Part shown: piece after piece, positions 53,170-64,000 of the stretch
Position numbering within the stretch: position 1 is the stretch's first letter
Layout: every line of letters begins with the position of its first letter
Assembly: GCA_932294295.1 (NCBI GenBank)
Contig: OW028573.1
Coordinates: 4,940,001-5,004,000 of the forward strand
DNA: 64,000 bases
Origin: Alitta virens
Taxonomy: Eukaryota > Annelida > Polychaeta > Phyllodocida > Nereididae
Direction of reading: 5' to 3'
Position numbers and translations under genes: made by a program
The notes under the pieces: model-generated
Databases searched by the model: none
What the model saw: only the letters and a program-made list of their open reading frames with translations
Told to the model about the DNA's origin: nothing

Positions 53170-53760
53170 CATATATCAATTTAACTATTCAAATCTTTAT
53201 GCAAATATTAAGAAATCGCAAAAGACTATTATTTTTTTTAATATATAAAGATCGCTTTTTTGAAAAATTTATAAAAAATTAAGGAATTTGACCACCACAG
53301 TGATATTTTAACCAGAGGACCACTAGATGTGTGTGATATTGGGAATAAAATATGGAAGTGATGGTGAACTCTCTTGTTGGTCAAAATTACATTAGAATAA
53401 AGGGCTTTTTTCACAATCGTGTATTATTTGTCTTTTTAAAACTACTCTGGCTTCCATATTTTTGTAAATAAGGTGGTTTTGGTCATTCATATATGTGCAG
53501 GTGAACCACAAAAAGCAAGAAAACAAATATGTATACAAATATGTATTGATTCCACACAGCCCTGCAAAAAATTAAAGTCTAGTTTTGCAACGTTTCCCAT
53601 TTTTGCCCTTTTTTAGAGCATTACTATTTTTCAAATATCACCAATAGCCCTGATTTAACAGCATACATGGATTCAATACAATTTCTTTACCCTAGGTACA
53701 AAATTTCATGCCTACATTATGAAAAATAAGAGAGATATTGACATTTTAACTTGAAAAATC
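53170..53760 (+). repeat. interspersed repeat, left copy of an inverted pair flanking the CAP genes
   Basis: It matches the reverse complement of 61430-62000 over about 590 bases with moderate divergence. Anchors include GATGGTGAACTCTCTTGTTG, AACTACTCTGGCTTCCAT and ACCACTAGATGTGTGTGATA. No transposase frame is visible. The copies are about 7.7 kb apart and in opposite orientation. Confidence 0.85.
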
Positions 53761-53962
53761 ATGCCGTTTGGCTTTTCCGCAAAAAAAACCATAAAATTTC
53801 AAATTGCTGTATCTTCTAAACCATTGACACTGGAGACCTGAAATTTTGGATTTTTCCATTAATTATATAGACCTACAAATAATTTTTTTTTAAAGGTTTG
53901 AGATGGTGACCTGGGGAGCTTTCAGTGAATTCATATGGATTGACCCTGCTTTAACATTTATG

Positions 53963-54008
53963 ATACGGTTGGAAGCCCAGAGCGCTACCTCTGAGCTATG
54001 TCCCCGCC
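53963..54008 (-). mobile_element. SINE head fragment (A box)
   Basis: In reverse complement, GACATAGCTCAGAGGTAGCG followed by CTCTGGGCTTCCAACC matches the head of the 9385 SINE. No B box or body was found. Confidence 0.5.
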
Positions 54009-54123
54009 CCAGCCAAGTTCTGGTATACCAGATGAAGAACCAAAACATGTCCTATGGATTAATGTCAAATCAAATTTGACCTATAAGAACACTGGATGCA
54101 AGGGGTGAATGTTTTGATTACAG

Positions 54124-54669
54124 GTTGCCTGGAGAAACACAACCAGTATGGGCTGTGCTATCAAGATCTGTGAGGGTAACTGTGGAATTAACATGGACAG
54201 GAGACTGACCACTGTATGCAACTACTCCCCTGAGTAAGATGTCAATCTTGAATTTAATAATGTATTTCACTGCATTTGCCTTTACACGACCCTCCAAATA
54301 TATAAGACTATTCGACAACACTACACAGACAATGATGGTTTAATAGGCTGCAACATCTTGAATTATACTATTCAACTTTAAGTGGAGGATCTCTGTTGCG
54401 CTAACATTGGCAACAAGTTGATGCTCACTGCAGCTTTCCTTTAAGGATAAGAATGAAACCACTCCAGTGGGAATTATTTCAGTATCAAACACTGAAACCA
54501 GGGGCATCAATACAGAGGGGGGGGGATGTGGGTGATATCTACTCCCACTTTTTGGAAGGGGGGATAATCAATGCATTAAATTCACAATTGAAAGTTCATT
54601 ACGATGCATAGTACTGAATGCTATTATTTCTTTTAAAGGGGATACCTTCCAAATCAAGTTTTGTCTTGA
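54124..54669 (+). pseudogene. CAP-family paralogue, last two exons only
   Basis: Exon 54124-54233 has the same length (110 bases) and phase as exon 6 of the full gene downstream. It is open, with CAG before it and GTAAGA after it; it reads VAWRNTTSMGCAIKICEG, then NMDRRLTTVCNYSP. Exon 54639-54669 follows an AAAG acceptor and reads GYLPNQVLS and a stop, matching the full gene's GNLPNQLPY. No upstream exons exist between here and the repeat ending at 53760, so the copy is 5'-truncated. Exon integrity suggests the duplication is not very old. Confidence 0.75.
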
Positions 54670-56065
54670 TTAACCAGAATCTGTATTTCATGTAATTCAT
54701 GTAATGTAATTCAAATCACCAATTCACTATAGAGACGCATGTTTTAGCTAACAATTTCAGACGGACCTGCCACGGTGAACTTTGACCACAAAAATTATGA
54801 CTTCCCATAATTTGTTGGGGCAAAATCTTTGCCTCTGCTACTATTGTTAGTGCGCATAACTGGGATATCACAATAGTCCATTCTTCATATCAAGTCACGA
54901 TCTTCCATTCATTGTGAGGTCACCATATCACATAACATCATGAGGAAGAGGCTGCCACAACCAAGGACAATATTACTACTGGGAAAATAACAAAAAACAA
55001 TATAATATCATATCATATTCTCTGTCCAGCATGGTCGTTGTTATGCATTTTGGAAGTTGCCATAGGAAAACCACACTAGTAACTGGTTGATCTGTTTTGA
55101 AGATCAGTAGAGATTGACTGAGTCTGATCTGCCAAAGCAGAGTAGGAACGAATGTGGTTTACCCCAATTCATTAACTTAAAATTTTAGAAATCAGAAAAT
55201 ACTACACCTACAACTGCTCATATGGATAAACAACACACTTCTGTTCTGACAGAATCTGACTTTATCTATCTAATAAAGTTAAAATTTTAAGCCTGAACGT
55301 GTACGACAAATCAAAGACGCTCACGACGATCAAGGGAAAATTATAATTTTTCCTCAAACCAGCAATACCCATGAATGCAAATAAAATTTAAAAAATAAAA
55401 TGTCAGAGTTAATTCAGATCTTGAAATTACATAAAAGCTTTGTTGGAATATCAATGCGTTTAAGTCTTCTTTTAAATTCGCCAATTTTGTCACTTTTTTT
55501 ATGTTTTGAAAAGTTGATTCCAGGTTTTTGGGGCTGCAAATCTGAAAGAAAGTTTGCCAAAAGTCTCTGTTTTCATTCTGAATAATAAACAAGTTATCTG
55601 ATCAAAACCATAGAGGACTTACTACATTTAAACATCAGGATTAATCCCACTCAAAGCATTTCTCTTGAGCTGTGTAATGGCAAGAAGTTTATGCCATCAT
55701 TGCAGTGAATTAAGAAGCAGCTGAACATGACATATGTGATTGCAAATAGATGTTTGTCTGCGAAGCGAATAGTGTTTATCATAAAATTTAAAAGTAAAGT
55801 AAAGTTAATTTGCATACCTCTATTTGCTCATGTATGAATTATACATATGTTTTAATTTAAATTAATACCAAAACATGCAAATAATATGCATGGCATGGGA
55901 ATTCTAGATGGCTTTTCATGTTACATGTTGATCATCAACACAGAAAACTGTCCATTTTGAAAAATTTTATCAGTTATCTTATGATTGATGTGATCAGAAC
56001 AGCGAGTGGTGGACATGACAAGTAAACATAGCCACATTTTCATAAGTACACAAAATTCACAGAGG
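54670..56065. other. spacer between the CAP copies
   Basis: No exon, RNA gene or strong repeat recognised; AT-rich. Confidence 0.5.
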
Positions 56066-56068
56066 CAA

Positions 56069-56074
56069 TATAAA
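56069..56074 (+). promoter_or_regulatory. TATA box of the CAP gene
   Basis: TATAAA lies 51 bases before the start codon, which would place the cap site near 56100 and leave a short 5' UTR. Confidence 0.6.
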
Positions 56075-56119
56075 TTGGGAGCTTTGAGATGAGTAGTCAT
56101 TCCCCTGTCGGAAAACAAC

Positions 56120-58905
56120 ATGAAGATGATTGCTCTGTTCCTCTGCATTGGCCTCATAGCCTGTGCACCAGGTCCTTCTGTGTGAGTACAATTTTTTTAT
56201 TCTAAATATATCTGATATATTTTTTTTATATGCATTGTGAAATGCTTATTTCAGTCTTTAAAATGGATTGCTCTTTTTGCCAATTTTTTTATCACTGTGT
56301 TACTTCGCTACCAACCAAGACTTTGGTAAATCTTATTTCTTAACCTTTTCGGCTAAACCTTACCTATATTGGTACAGGTCACCAATCCAATGGTACAGGA
56401 CCATCTCATATCTTTGTTGTAAAATCTTGCTTGGTCACATATTTGCATATTTATGGTAAGACAGTTCTGCATCTAAACAAGGCCTGCTATATATATGTCA
56501 AGAGGGCATATGGCTCAAATACGTGTTAATTAAGAGGGTGACCAGAATGTGATATCTTCTTTACTAAACTAAGCTTAGAGCCTACAGATGGGTCCTCCAC
56601 TGATGCTACCTGATAACCCCAGCTGAATTTTCTTTATAATGACACCACGAGAGCAGTCAACAAGAAATTGCTTAAGGTTAAATTAATTTCACACAATGTT
56701 GTTTTCTCAAATGATTTCAACTGGGCGGTGTGGTTACCTGATATTAAATATCCTTTTTTGTCTCGTTTTAATAACAGGTAAATTGGCATAATAAATGCAG
56801 TCTGACACAAACTTAATGATCTCTCTGTACTAATCATTATTGCAACCCCATCGTATTTTTACTCTGGCATGTTATAAGTTACATGGTCTCACAACTGAGT
56901 ATATGCTACAAGACATTTGTGAAACAATGCTTTTTCTTTTATTTATACAGGATTGATGCCCTTTCCCGGGGTGAGTACCTCAGTTCATGGTTGCTTTGCA
57001 ACAATTTTCATTGACTTAGAAACTAAACTCCACATGACATGTTGTGAACCCAGGATGCCATTAGTTGTGTGACTGCCTTAAGAAATGGGAGATAGTCCTC
57101 GATTCTCATGACATCCTCTAGAGTTTAGCTTCCAAGTCAAAGAAGACAACTGTTAGTGCTTATTAGAGAGGGGTGGGTGATCACACGCAGTATTTAAAAC
57201 TTTTCATGGTTTGTAAACTTGTTGAATTCTATGCATAGCATTCATATATGATACAATTCCATCTGATTGAGACATAAATCATATTCATGTATATTTTAAG
57301 CATGAATCCAATATAATCTGCACTTTAAAAAACTAAACAACAAATTCAAAAATATAAAATGTGAGCATCACTGAAGAGGTATATATATATTGTATTTTAT
57401 TTTCATGATCATATTTTCTTTTGTGAAAAGCTAAGAGACAAACTTGTGGTGTAGAACTGAACTCAGTCAGTCAATTTTACACATCTTCATGGTTAAACCA
57501 AATGAACATGAGACGAAGCACTGAGCCAAGAGCCGTCCCCCCACTTAATGCTTTTGTGAGTTTTTATTTCAAATATTCAATGCTAATAATTTTTCAAATA
57601 CCATACAAAGTTTTGAGGGATAAAATATATTCACACTGCAAAATTTAGTATGATTTCTTTTAGAAATAGATTCTTTTTTCAAATTGTCCCTGTGATAGTT
57701 TTGATTCGTTTTGTTTCCGACAGACTTGGGATGACAACCTAGCTCGAAGGGCTGCTGAATATGCTGAGACTTGTCCTACTATGAAGGGAATGATGACTGA
57801 GTATGTCAAAACTAGTTCTATTTACTCTTTCTATCAAACTTTAATGATCAAGTTTGTTTACATGCATTTGGGTTTTTATTTTCATTTCATTTCATTTCAG
57901 CTGTGATGGTACTGCCATAGGCCAGACTATCTTCACCTATCCATACAATTCGACCAGGGGAACACCACAAAACATTGCCCCTGCTGTAGTTAACTACTGG
58001 TGGTATACCTTCATGTACTATGATTATCCCACAAATACCTGTGGTGTGCTTCTCTGTAATGATTATCTCCAAGTAAGTAATAGTGAGTTGTGTGCATTGA
58101 ACAGTTAAGTTTATGAAAAGTTATGATTGTTCGGTGAGAAAGATTTTAATGTGTAGTTATTCACATCAGTTTCCTAAGAACACTTACATTTCAAAATGGC
58201 TATACCCAATACTTTATCTTATGGGTGAATGTTTCTAATGACAGATTGCCTGGAGAAGCACAACCAGTGTGGGCTGTGCTATCAAGATCTGTGAGGGTGA
58301 CTTTGGAACTAACTTTGACAGGAGACTGACTACTGTCTGCAACTACTCCCCTGAGTGAGATGTCAATATTAATATACCTTTTTTTTATTTCCCGTTAATT
58401 GCATATACACTGTCTTTCAAAAATATAAGACCTTTTGGCCATGTAGACACTACTAGACAGTGGTAAAATTGGCATTACTTCACCTATATCAAAAAACTGA
58501 AGCTCACAAGTAATATCATATAAATCAAAAAACTACAATATGCGCCAGTGGCGTAGCTATGGGGGGCCTGGGGGACACAGCCTAAAGTAGAGGTTGGGTC
58601 CCCCCCTGGATGCCCCCCCCCCCCCAAAAAAAAATTGTGCCCCCCTGAGTGCCCCCCCCCCCCCCACCCCACTCTGCTAACCATAGCTACGCCACTGATA
58701 TGTGCTTTCAAATCATTCCTTATCAGTTTCATGCTATTGATTGCTTGCAAAATTTTAAAATTCAGACTTTTCATTTGCTGAATCGTGCCTCAATGTGTCA
58801 GATATAACAACTATGAAGACAATAGTTTTTATGTTGAAATGCGCATGTTACTAAATCTTGTTGTTTCTTTTTAGGGGAAACCTTCCAAATCAACTTCCCT
58901 ATTAG
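56120..58905 (+). CDS. secreted CAP/SCP-superfamily protein
   Basis: Seven exons with consistent GT-AG sites and phases: 56120-56181, 56951-56970, 57431-57555, 57724-57800, 57901-58072, 58245-58354 and 58875-58905. The product is 198 residues. Residues 1-16 (MKMIALFLCIGLIACA) form a signal peptide. The CAP fold is recognised from QFYTSSWLNQMNMRRS, LNAFTWDDNLARRAAEYAETC, then CNDYLQIAWRSTTSVGCAIKIC, then NYSPEGNLPNQLPY. These correspond to the family's L-xHNxxR, W---LA--A, GHYTQ--W--T--VGC and Y-P-GN----PY motifs. The cavity residues are unusual: both histidines are replaced (SWLNQMNMRR for HNxxR, CNDYLQ for CGHYTQ), and GENL/GQNL is GQTIF. AATAAA follows at 58945-58950. Related proteins act outside cells in venom, defence or reproduction; the role here is unknown. 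It could be a diverged PR-1/CRISP-like member without the C-terminal Cys-rich domain. Confidence 0.93.
58546..58697. mobile_element. 152-bp hAT-type MITE in the last CAP intron
   Basis: The ends CAGTGGCGTAGCTATGG and CCATAGCTACGCCACTG are perfect 17-base inverted repeats. The flanks ATATGCGC (58538-58545) and ATATGTGC (58698-58705) form an 8-bp target duplication with one change, as made by hAT transposases. The interior is G/C homopolymer-rich. It lies in the intron between exons 6 and 7 of the CAP gene. Confidence 0.92.
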
Positions 58906-59203
58906 CGGATGGCTGCAGCTACTGAAAATCATGTTGAAATTTTTAATAAAGTTTCACATACTTAACTGCAATACTTTGGTTTTACTAGTTATTTGTGTAA
59001 ATACCTTGCATAGTAGCTGAAGGCCAGATAGGCTTACCTCAATAGATCTGTATATATCCAACTAGCCATAGATCCACTAAAGTACTGAAGACAGGTTCTC
59101 AGCCCAGTGCCGAATGAAGCAAAAGCATAATGGGTTTAGACGCGTGCCGAAACATTGCCCTTTTGTGTATGCTTCTCTGTCGTCTCAGACCAAAATATTT
59201 GGT

Positions 59204-59400
59204 CTATTTTTGATCTGAAAGACCTGATTGATGTGATAAGAGCGGGGAAGAGTCTACCCATGTTACACATTGACCCCGTGGGTGGGATATTTTACTTGCT
59301 TCAGCATAGACACTGAATACAAGGGACCACCAATTTAACGTCTCACCTGATCGATGTTTGCGAATTCCTGTCCAACAGTGAAGAAATTGCAATGGCCCCA
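59204..59400 (-). mobile_element. SINE-like fragment, minus strand
   Basis: In reverse complement, GCAAGTAAAATATCCCACCC and ACGGGGTCAATGTGTAACAT match the cores at 6560-6605 and 26875-26915. The B box is not clear. Confidence 0.55.
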
Positions 59401-59879
59401 ACTTAGGACATGTACAGCCTTTAAGGGAGAGAACAAGTTCTATTGTGCTTTTAATACTTTAAATACTTCAAATATTGAAATTCTAGCAAACTGATGTCTA
59501 ATGTTTTCTTCTGAGATGTAGTTCTGTACCCTTCCTCCCATCAAGTATATACAGCACCACTTTTCACAATGGCTATCACTCTACCTATCTAGACAAATCC
59601 AGTATCCACACATGTCCACAACTGGGATCTGAATATAAACTAAGCATAGAGGTCTTGTTGACATGATGTATTGATTTTTAATGCATTTTAGGGATAGATT
59701 TGGATAGCGTGTGATATCAAAAGTGGTCTAGCGGAGTCTAGCTCCTAGCTGACAAGCCGTTTCAGTTCAGTTAATATAAAATTATATTCTTTTAATATAA
59801 AAATATTCTTAAAATTATTGTAAATATAATTTACCATCTTTTTTAAATGGTACTGTATCATAGTCATGTACGAAGTAAT

Positions 59880-60445
59880 GTTAGTTCAGGAATTAATCCC
59901 TAGAAGGCATGAATGTTAAGTTCAGTTAATACTCCCTAGGAAGCAAGGCTGTTAGTTTAGTTAATAAGCACTAGGAGAAAGGTTAGTTCATTGAATAATC
60001 CCTAGAAGGAAGGTTACTGAATGCTGAGCTAACACACAACGCAGGTCCACTCGGACCTCATCACAGAAGCAAGCATCAACCCCTTTTCTATGCTAACTAC
60101 ATTACAGTACAATCCACAAGGGGGCATGCATTTGTGCTTGTGATAGTTGAAAGCTCCTTCTACTAGCTTACTGACTAACTTGTAAGATAACACCTTTTTG
60201 TCAAAATGTTGCCCAGAGGGTGTGGGAGTTCTAGACAGTCAAAATGTCAATTTCTTAGTGCTTCTCAAAATGTCAGTTAATTTCGTAGTGCTCAAAATGT
60301 TAGCTAATGTTGTAGTGTTTCAAAATGTCTGCTAATTTCATAGTGCTTCTCAAAATCTCAGCTAATGTCGAAGAGCTTCTCAAAATCTCAGTTAATTCCT
60401 AGTGCTGCTCAAAATATCAGTTAATGTAGTTCTTCTCAAAATGTT
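59880..60445. repeat. two degenerate minisatellite blocks
   Basis: At 59880-60020 the phrase GTTAGTTCAG-TTAAT-CCCTAGAAGGAAGG recurs about every 45 bases. At 60236-60445 the phrase TCTCAAAATGTCAG-TAAT-T-GTAGTGCT recurs about every 35-40 bases, roughly six times. Both are diverged and non-coding. Confidence 0.65.
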
Positions 60446-61425
60446 GACCGACAAATGTCTTACAAAACAAAGACTGCCTTAACTAACCTTCTACTCAGAT
60501 GTTGGGATTAAAAAGGGGTTTCAGATCCCCAAATAATCATCAAGATATTTAGCGAATTCGGGGAGGGATGTGCTAATCAGTACCCCAAACCTTCCAGTTG
60601 ACTAGGCTCCCAACACTTTGCAGGTTTTGAAAGGTAGTACATGGGTTTCAAAGGAACTAGTTTTTATGCTGTCAATCAAGAAACTGGAGGCTATGACAGA
60701 TACGAATTTCAGTTAGATTTAGGATTTATTAATGTGAAATTCTTGTAACCATAATAAAATGTTGTTTACAAAATCCGTTTACCTGTCTGTGCTCATGGTG
60801 TCCTTGATCAAATGTAAGACAATGCCCCCTGACAAGAAATTCTAATGGATCGTACCTACAGCATTATTATCCTTGCTATAATTTTGTAGAATCACTCTTC
60901 AATTTCCAATTGATTCTAGGAACATGACGTCACATGCAGCTTTCTCCTGTGCTTGCTTCATTTCCCAAAGGGCCAGCCCAACAAGACAATATTGTAGAAG
61001 GTCTATCTGATATTATTAAACATCATCAATACAATTTATCAGTTTATATTAGTTTATTTAAATCAAGTTGCTACAGGTGGCCCAAAACAAGTAATAGGCC
61101 TGCTGTCACACATTTCTGCTCAGCAACACGGTTTACAGAAGTGACCAATCAGTGGCTGTAAGACCCTCACGATGTCACGCATGAAGGTTACAATTTCCAC
61201 AGACTATTCTACATGCTTATTACAACTATACTAAAACAGGCTCCAGACATCTACTCAGTGGCCATTTATTTGGGTGCAGGGTATACAAGCCTAACAACAA
61301 CATGCTCAACCAATCCCTTTCTATATTATAATAGAAGGTATTTTATTTCATTAATAGATTGACCAACCAAATAAATATCAATTTGCATGAGATATTCAAT
61401 GGGACAGTTCTTTATATTTGGTCTC
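60446..61425. other. non-coding stretch
   Basis: No supported exon, RNA gene or recognised repeat. Confidence 0.45.
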
Positions 61426-61429
61426 TAGG

Positions 61430-62000
61430 TAAGTCTTCGAAAGTTCGAAAGGATACATGTTTCATAATGTAGGCATGACATTTTGTACCTAATGTAAAGA
61501 AGTTGTATTAAATCCATGAAGGCTGTTACATTAGGGCTATTGGTGATATTTTTCAAACTGTAATGCTCTGAAAAAGGGCGAAAATGGGAAACATAACAAA
61601 ACGAGACTTTATTTTTTGCAGGGCTGTGTGGAATCTATGCAAGCATAAGAGCTCATATTTATTTTCTTGCTTGTTATGGTCCACCTGCACATATATGAAT
61701 GACCAACACCACCTTATTTGCAAAAAGATGGAAGCCAGAGTAGTTTTAAAAAGACAAATAATATACGATTTTGAAAAAAGGCCTTTATTCTTTATGTAAT
61801 TTTGACCAACAAGAGAGTTCACCATCACTTCCATATTTTTTTTCCAATATCACACACATCTAGTGGTCCTCTGGTTTAAATATCATTATGGTGGTCAGAT
61901 TCTTTCATTTTTTTATGAATTTTTCAAAAATCGATCTTTATATATTAAAAAAATAATAGTCTTTTGCGATTCTTAATATTTGCATAAAGTTTTTAACAGT
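61430..62000 (-). repeat. interspersed repeat, right copy of the inverted pair
   Basis: Reverse complement of 53170-53760, moderately diverged (see that entry). The small open frames on both strands here follow the repeat and have no independent support. Confidence 0.85.
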
Positions 62001-62565
62001 TAAATTTATCTATTCATTAAATGCTTTAACATTTATGATGCTATTGGGGAAAAACGTATTGGGGAAAAAGCAAATGCATGGTTATTGATGACCTAATCTT
62101 GCAGAGCTTGTCTAATCTTACATGTAGCTGACACAATTAATGCAATATAGCTATGCAGTACCTTAATAAAATAAAACAAAACACGTATTGGTAGTGCAAT
62201 CTGAAAGTGAAGATGGACCACAATAGTTCTTGGATTGTACATTTATCTCACTTCAGAAGTATTTTTCACCTTGTGAGAAAGATATGTTCTTCCTCAGACA
62301 TGGGTCCCACAGCAGCGGCAATTGTATTTGCTTGTTTTTCCACAATCCTTAGTGGCAACCGACAAGCGAACGGGTTTTTTGTTTCCATCTGCATTTGTTT
62401 GTACCTGTGTGTAAATTTACTCTGATAATGATGTGTATTGAGGCAAGTTTAATTCATGTCTATCCAGAATGGAACTTACTAGATTAATTAGATTGAATAT
62501 TTGAATTGCGTTTATTTTGATATACCTTTTTTGCGATTCCTCTCGTAGCATGCCTCTGCTTGCAG

Positions 62566-62656
62566 AGGTCTGCCAGGAAGCAGAACTGACCCCTACATTC
62601 TAGATTTCAGCGAAAACAACAGGATTGCTAATGTTCAAGTCTGTGCATGTCTCCAA
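62566..62656 (+). CDS. possible internal exon of an unidentified plus-strand gene
   Basis: TGCTTGCAG before it and GTATGT after it are good splice sites. In phase 1 the 91 bases are open and read GLPGSRTDPYILDFSENN, then RIANVQVCACLQ. A possible upstream piece near 62299-62365 (MGPTAAAIVFACFSTIL) looks like a signal peptide but lacks a good donor. The family is not recognised. Confidence 0.35.
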
Positions 62657-63330
62657 GTATGTAATGAACCTGAAATTATTGTTAAAACATGTCAATGTGC
62701 ACATTATTAGTAGTTTTGCATGTAGTACTTCTTGGCATGTACTGTAATTATGGTAATAAATCCAATTTTATTTATAATTTTTTAAATCAACCAAGTTACC
62801 ATGAAAAGCATTAAAATCAACATGCTTACAAATTAACTGCCTTGTGTACGTTTTTACGGCTGGTTCCTTTAAGGCCACATTTCTTGAGTGTATCAAGATA
62901 AGCGCAAAATCGCTCTCGCTGTCAAATATAACTTGTTTGAATTAGATTATGAGGATAGAGAATTTGGTATCTATTGATAATAGGGCAAAGCCTTATTGCT
63001 TGACATTTCAAAAGTGTGAGATTATTTGGATTCATAACAACAATCTGCAATTTCATAACTATAATTGAAATATGTATCTGATCTTGATCTTGCACTCAAT
63101 AATTACAGTGAATTTTTAATATAGGAGTTATATATATGGCAATTTTTATAACCTGGATTGTTTAATTGCAAAATGGCATTGTACTTCAGATGATAATATA
63201 TTACACATGTGTATGGCCTCCTTCTTGGCTCAACTCCTTGTCCCATTTTTATTACCGTCAAGCACTGTAGTGATACTGAATCAAGGGTCACACCAGCTTG
63301 TTTCTGACAGTAAGCCATCAGCCAACTTAC

Positions 63331-64000
63331 GTCTTTGATGTACTTTCCAAGCTGTTCTTGATTGACCACCCCTTTCCTAAAGCAAAATTGGACTATAGTT
63401 AGTAATATTTCATTGGATCAGGAACTTGATCTTGATGTTTTTACACTGCAAAAACTGGTATTTAAGTACCTCAATGTCAAGAATTTACTGTATCCTTGCA
63501 GATAGATATCGTCCTTGTTCTTAATTTCATCATACAGTCCAAATGTCTTCTTTTTTCCTCTTGGGGTTTCTGGGTTGTATTTGTAGACCTGAAGTATAGG
63601 TTACCATGCATGAGCCTTAATTTGCTTTGTCTCAATTAAATTCCTATATTTGATTCTTAATCTTCTGTTTACCTTTCTAAACCCTCTCTCATCACTTTCA
63701 AAGTCTGAATCTTCATTCAAATCTTCGCTTGGACTCTGAGAAGTTTCAACTTCACCAAGCTGGATTAAAAAAGTAATATGTAGATTAATGAGAAACAGGC
63801 TCTTCAGCTTGCAGCCAAAGAGAGTTCTGTCATTTGCCTGTTTCATCCTCATTGTCTATTATATGAATATATCAAATCCAATTCTTCACAAACAGACTCA
63901 ACAACTCTAGATTATTATTAATTGCAAAATGGAGTTATAGCAATTTACTTACCTTTTCACATTGATCATAAACAAGCCTGTTCCGTTTCTTTTGAGGTTC
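63331..64000 (-). CDS. four exons of an unidentified gene running off the window
   Basis: On the minus strand, exons 64000-63953, 63759-63673, 63588-63470 and 63376-63331 have canonical splice sites and agree in phase, giving about 100 residues. The first is basic (PQKKRNRLVYDQCEK). The second is acidic (SPSEDLNEDSDFESDERG). The third and fourth read VYKYNPETPRGKKKTFGLYD, then DIYLQGYSKFLTL and VNQEQLGKYIKD. The frame stays open past the last donor as VSWLMAYCQKQAGVTL, so intron retention or a longer exon is possible. The helical KFL---...--YIKDVSWLMAYC part resembles in outline the N-terminal domain of tyrosine-recombinase-like transposon proteins, but this is weak. Start and end were not found. 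Confidence 0.6.

Noticed and set aside
54118..54321. minus-strand 67-codon open frame
   Set aside because: Antisense to the duplicated CAP exon, which has the conserved plus-strand frame and splice sites.
53945..62040. 17-base direct match GCTTTAACATTTATGAT at 53948 and 62024
   Set aside because: Orientation is direct while the surrounding repeats are inverted, and the match does not extend; likely chance in AT-rich DNA or a separate short repeat.

Overview
This is a window of nuclear DNA from an animal. Spliced genes with GT-AG introns sit in AT-rich sequence full of degraded transposons, SINE-like pieces, MITEs and minisatellites. The ribosomal protein gene RPL36A, a small acidic protein (SMAP) gene, a secreted CAP-family gene, a LINE with an intact ORF2 and a MULE-type transposase gene together suggest a marine invertebrate (cephalochordate, hemichordate or lophotrochozoan grade). 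I cannot name the species from sequence alone.

Layout. 1-12 kb: mostly non-coding, with a degenerate minisatellite (270-535), a complete but decayed Tc1-like transposon with matching ends (1313-2579), tRNA-derived SINE pieces and small tandem repeats. A 3'-terminal coding exon of an unidentified plus-strand gene lies at 12000-12155. 13-19 kb: two pieces of a decayed repeat-family ORF and two blocks of degenerate tandem repeats. 19.4-26.5 kb: the conserved gene pair of the window. SMAP (minus strand, 4 exons) and RPL36A (plus strand, 5 exons) are head to head with about 330 bp between the SMAP start codon and the likely RPL36A cap site. Intron 2 of RPL36A carries two related C/D-box snoRNA candidates.

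28-28.9 kb: a candidate non-autonomous DNA transposon with inverted ends and a 7-bp target duplication. 30.4-36.4 kb: an 11-exon minus-strand gene joining a MULE-type DDE transposase, a SWIM zinc finger and a PHD finger; it shows frame breaks, an in-frame stop and a lost zinc-ligand cysteine. 38.4-43.2 kb: a LINE on the minus strand with a full 1332-aa endonuclease/reverse transcriptase ORF and the tail of an ORF1 that overlaps it by ATGA. 44.5-45.0 kb: a decayed relative of that LINE. 45.4-52.07 kb: a 6.7-kb tandem array with a basic unit of about 67 bp and exact higher-order duplications of 1017 and 1612 bp.

53-62 kb: a CAP-superfamily secreted protein gene (7 exons) plus an upstream paralogue reduced to its last two exons. 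The pair is bracketed by inverted copies of a ~0.6-kb repeat, and an intron of the full gene holds a 152-bp hAT-type MITE. 62.5-64 kb: an isolated plus-strand exon and four exons of an unidentified minus-strand gene that runs off the window.
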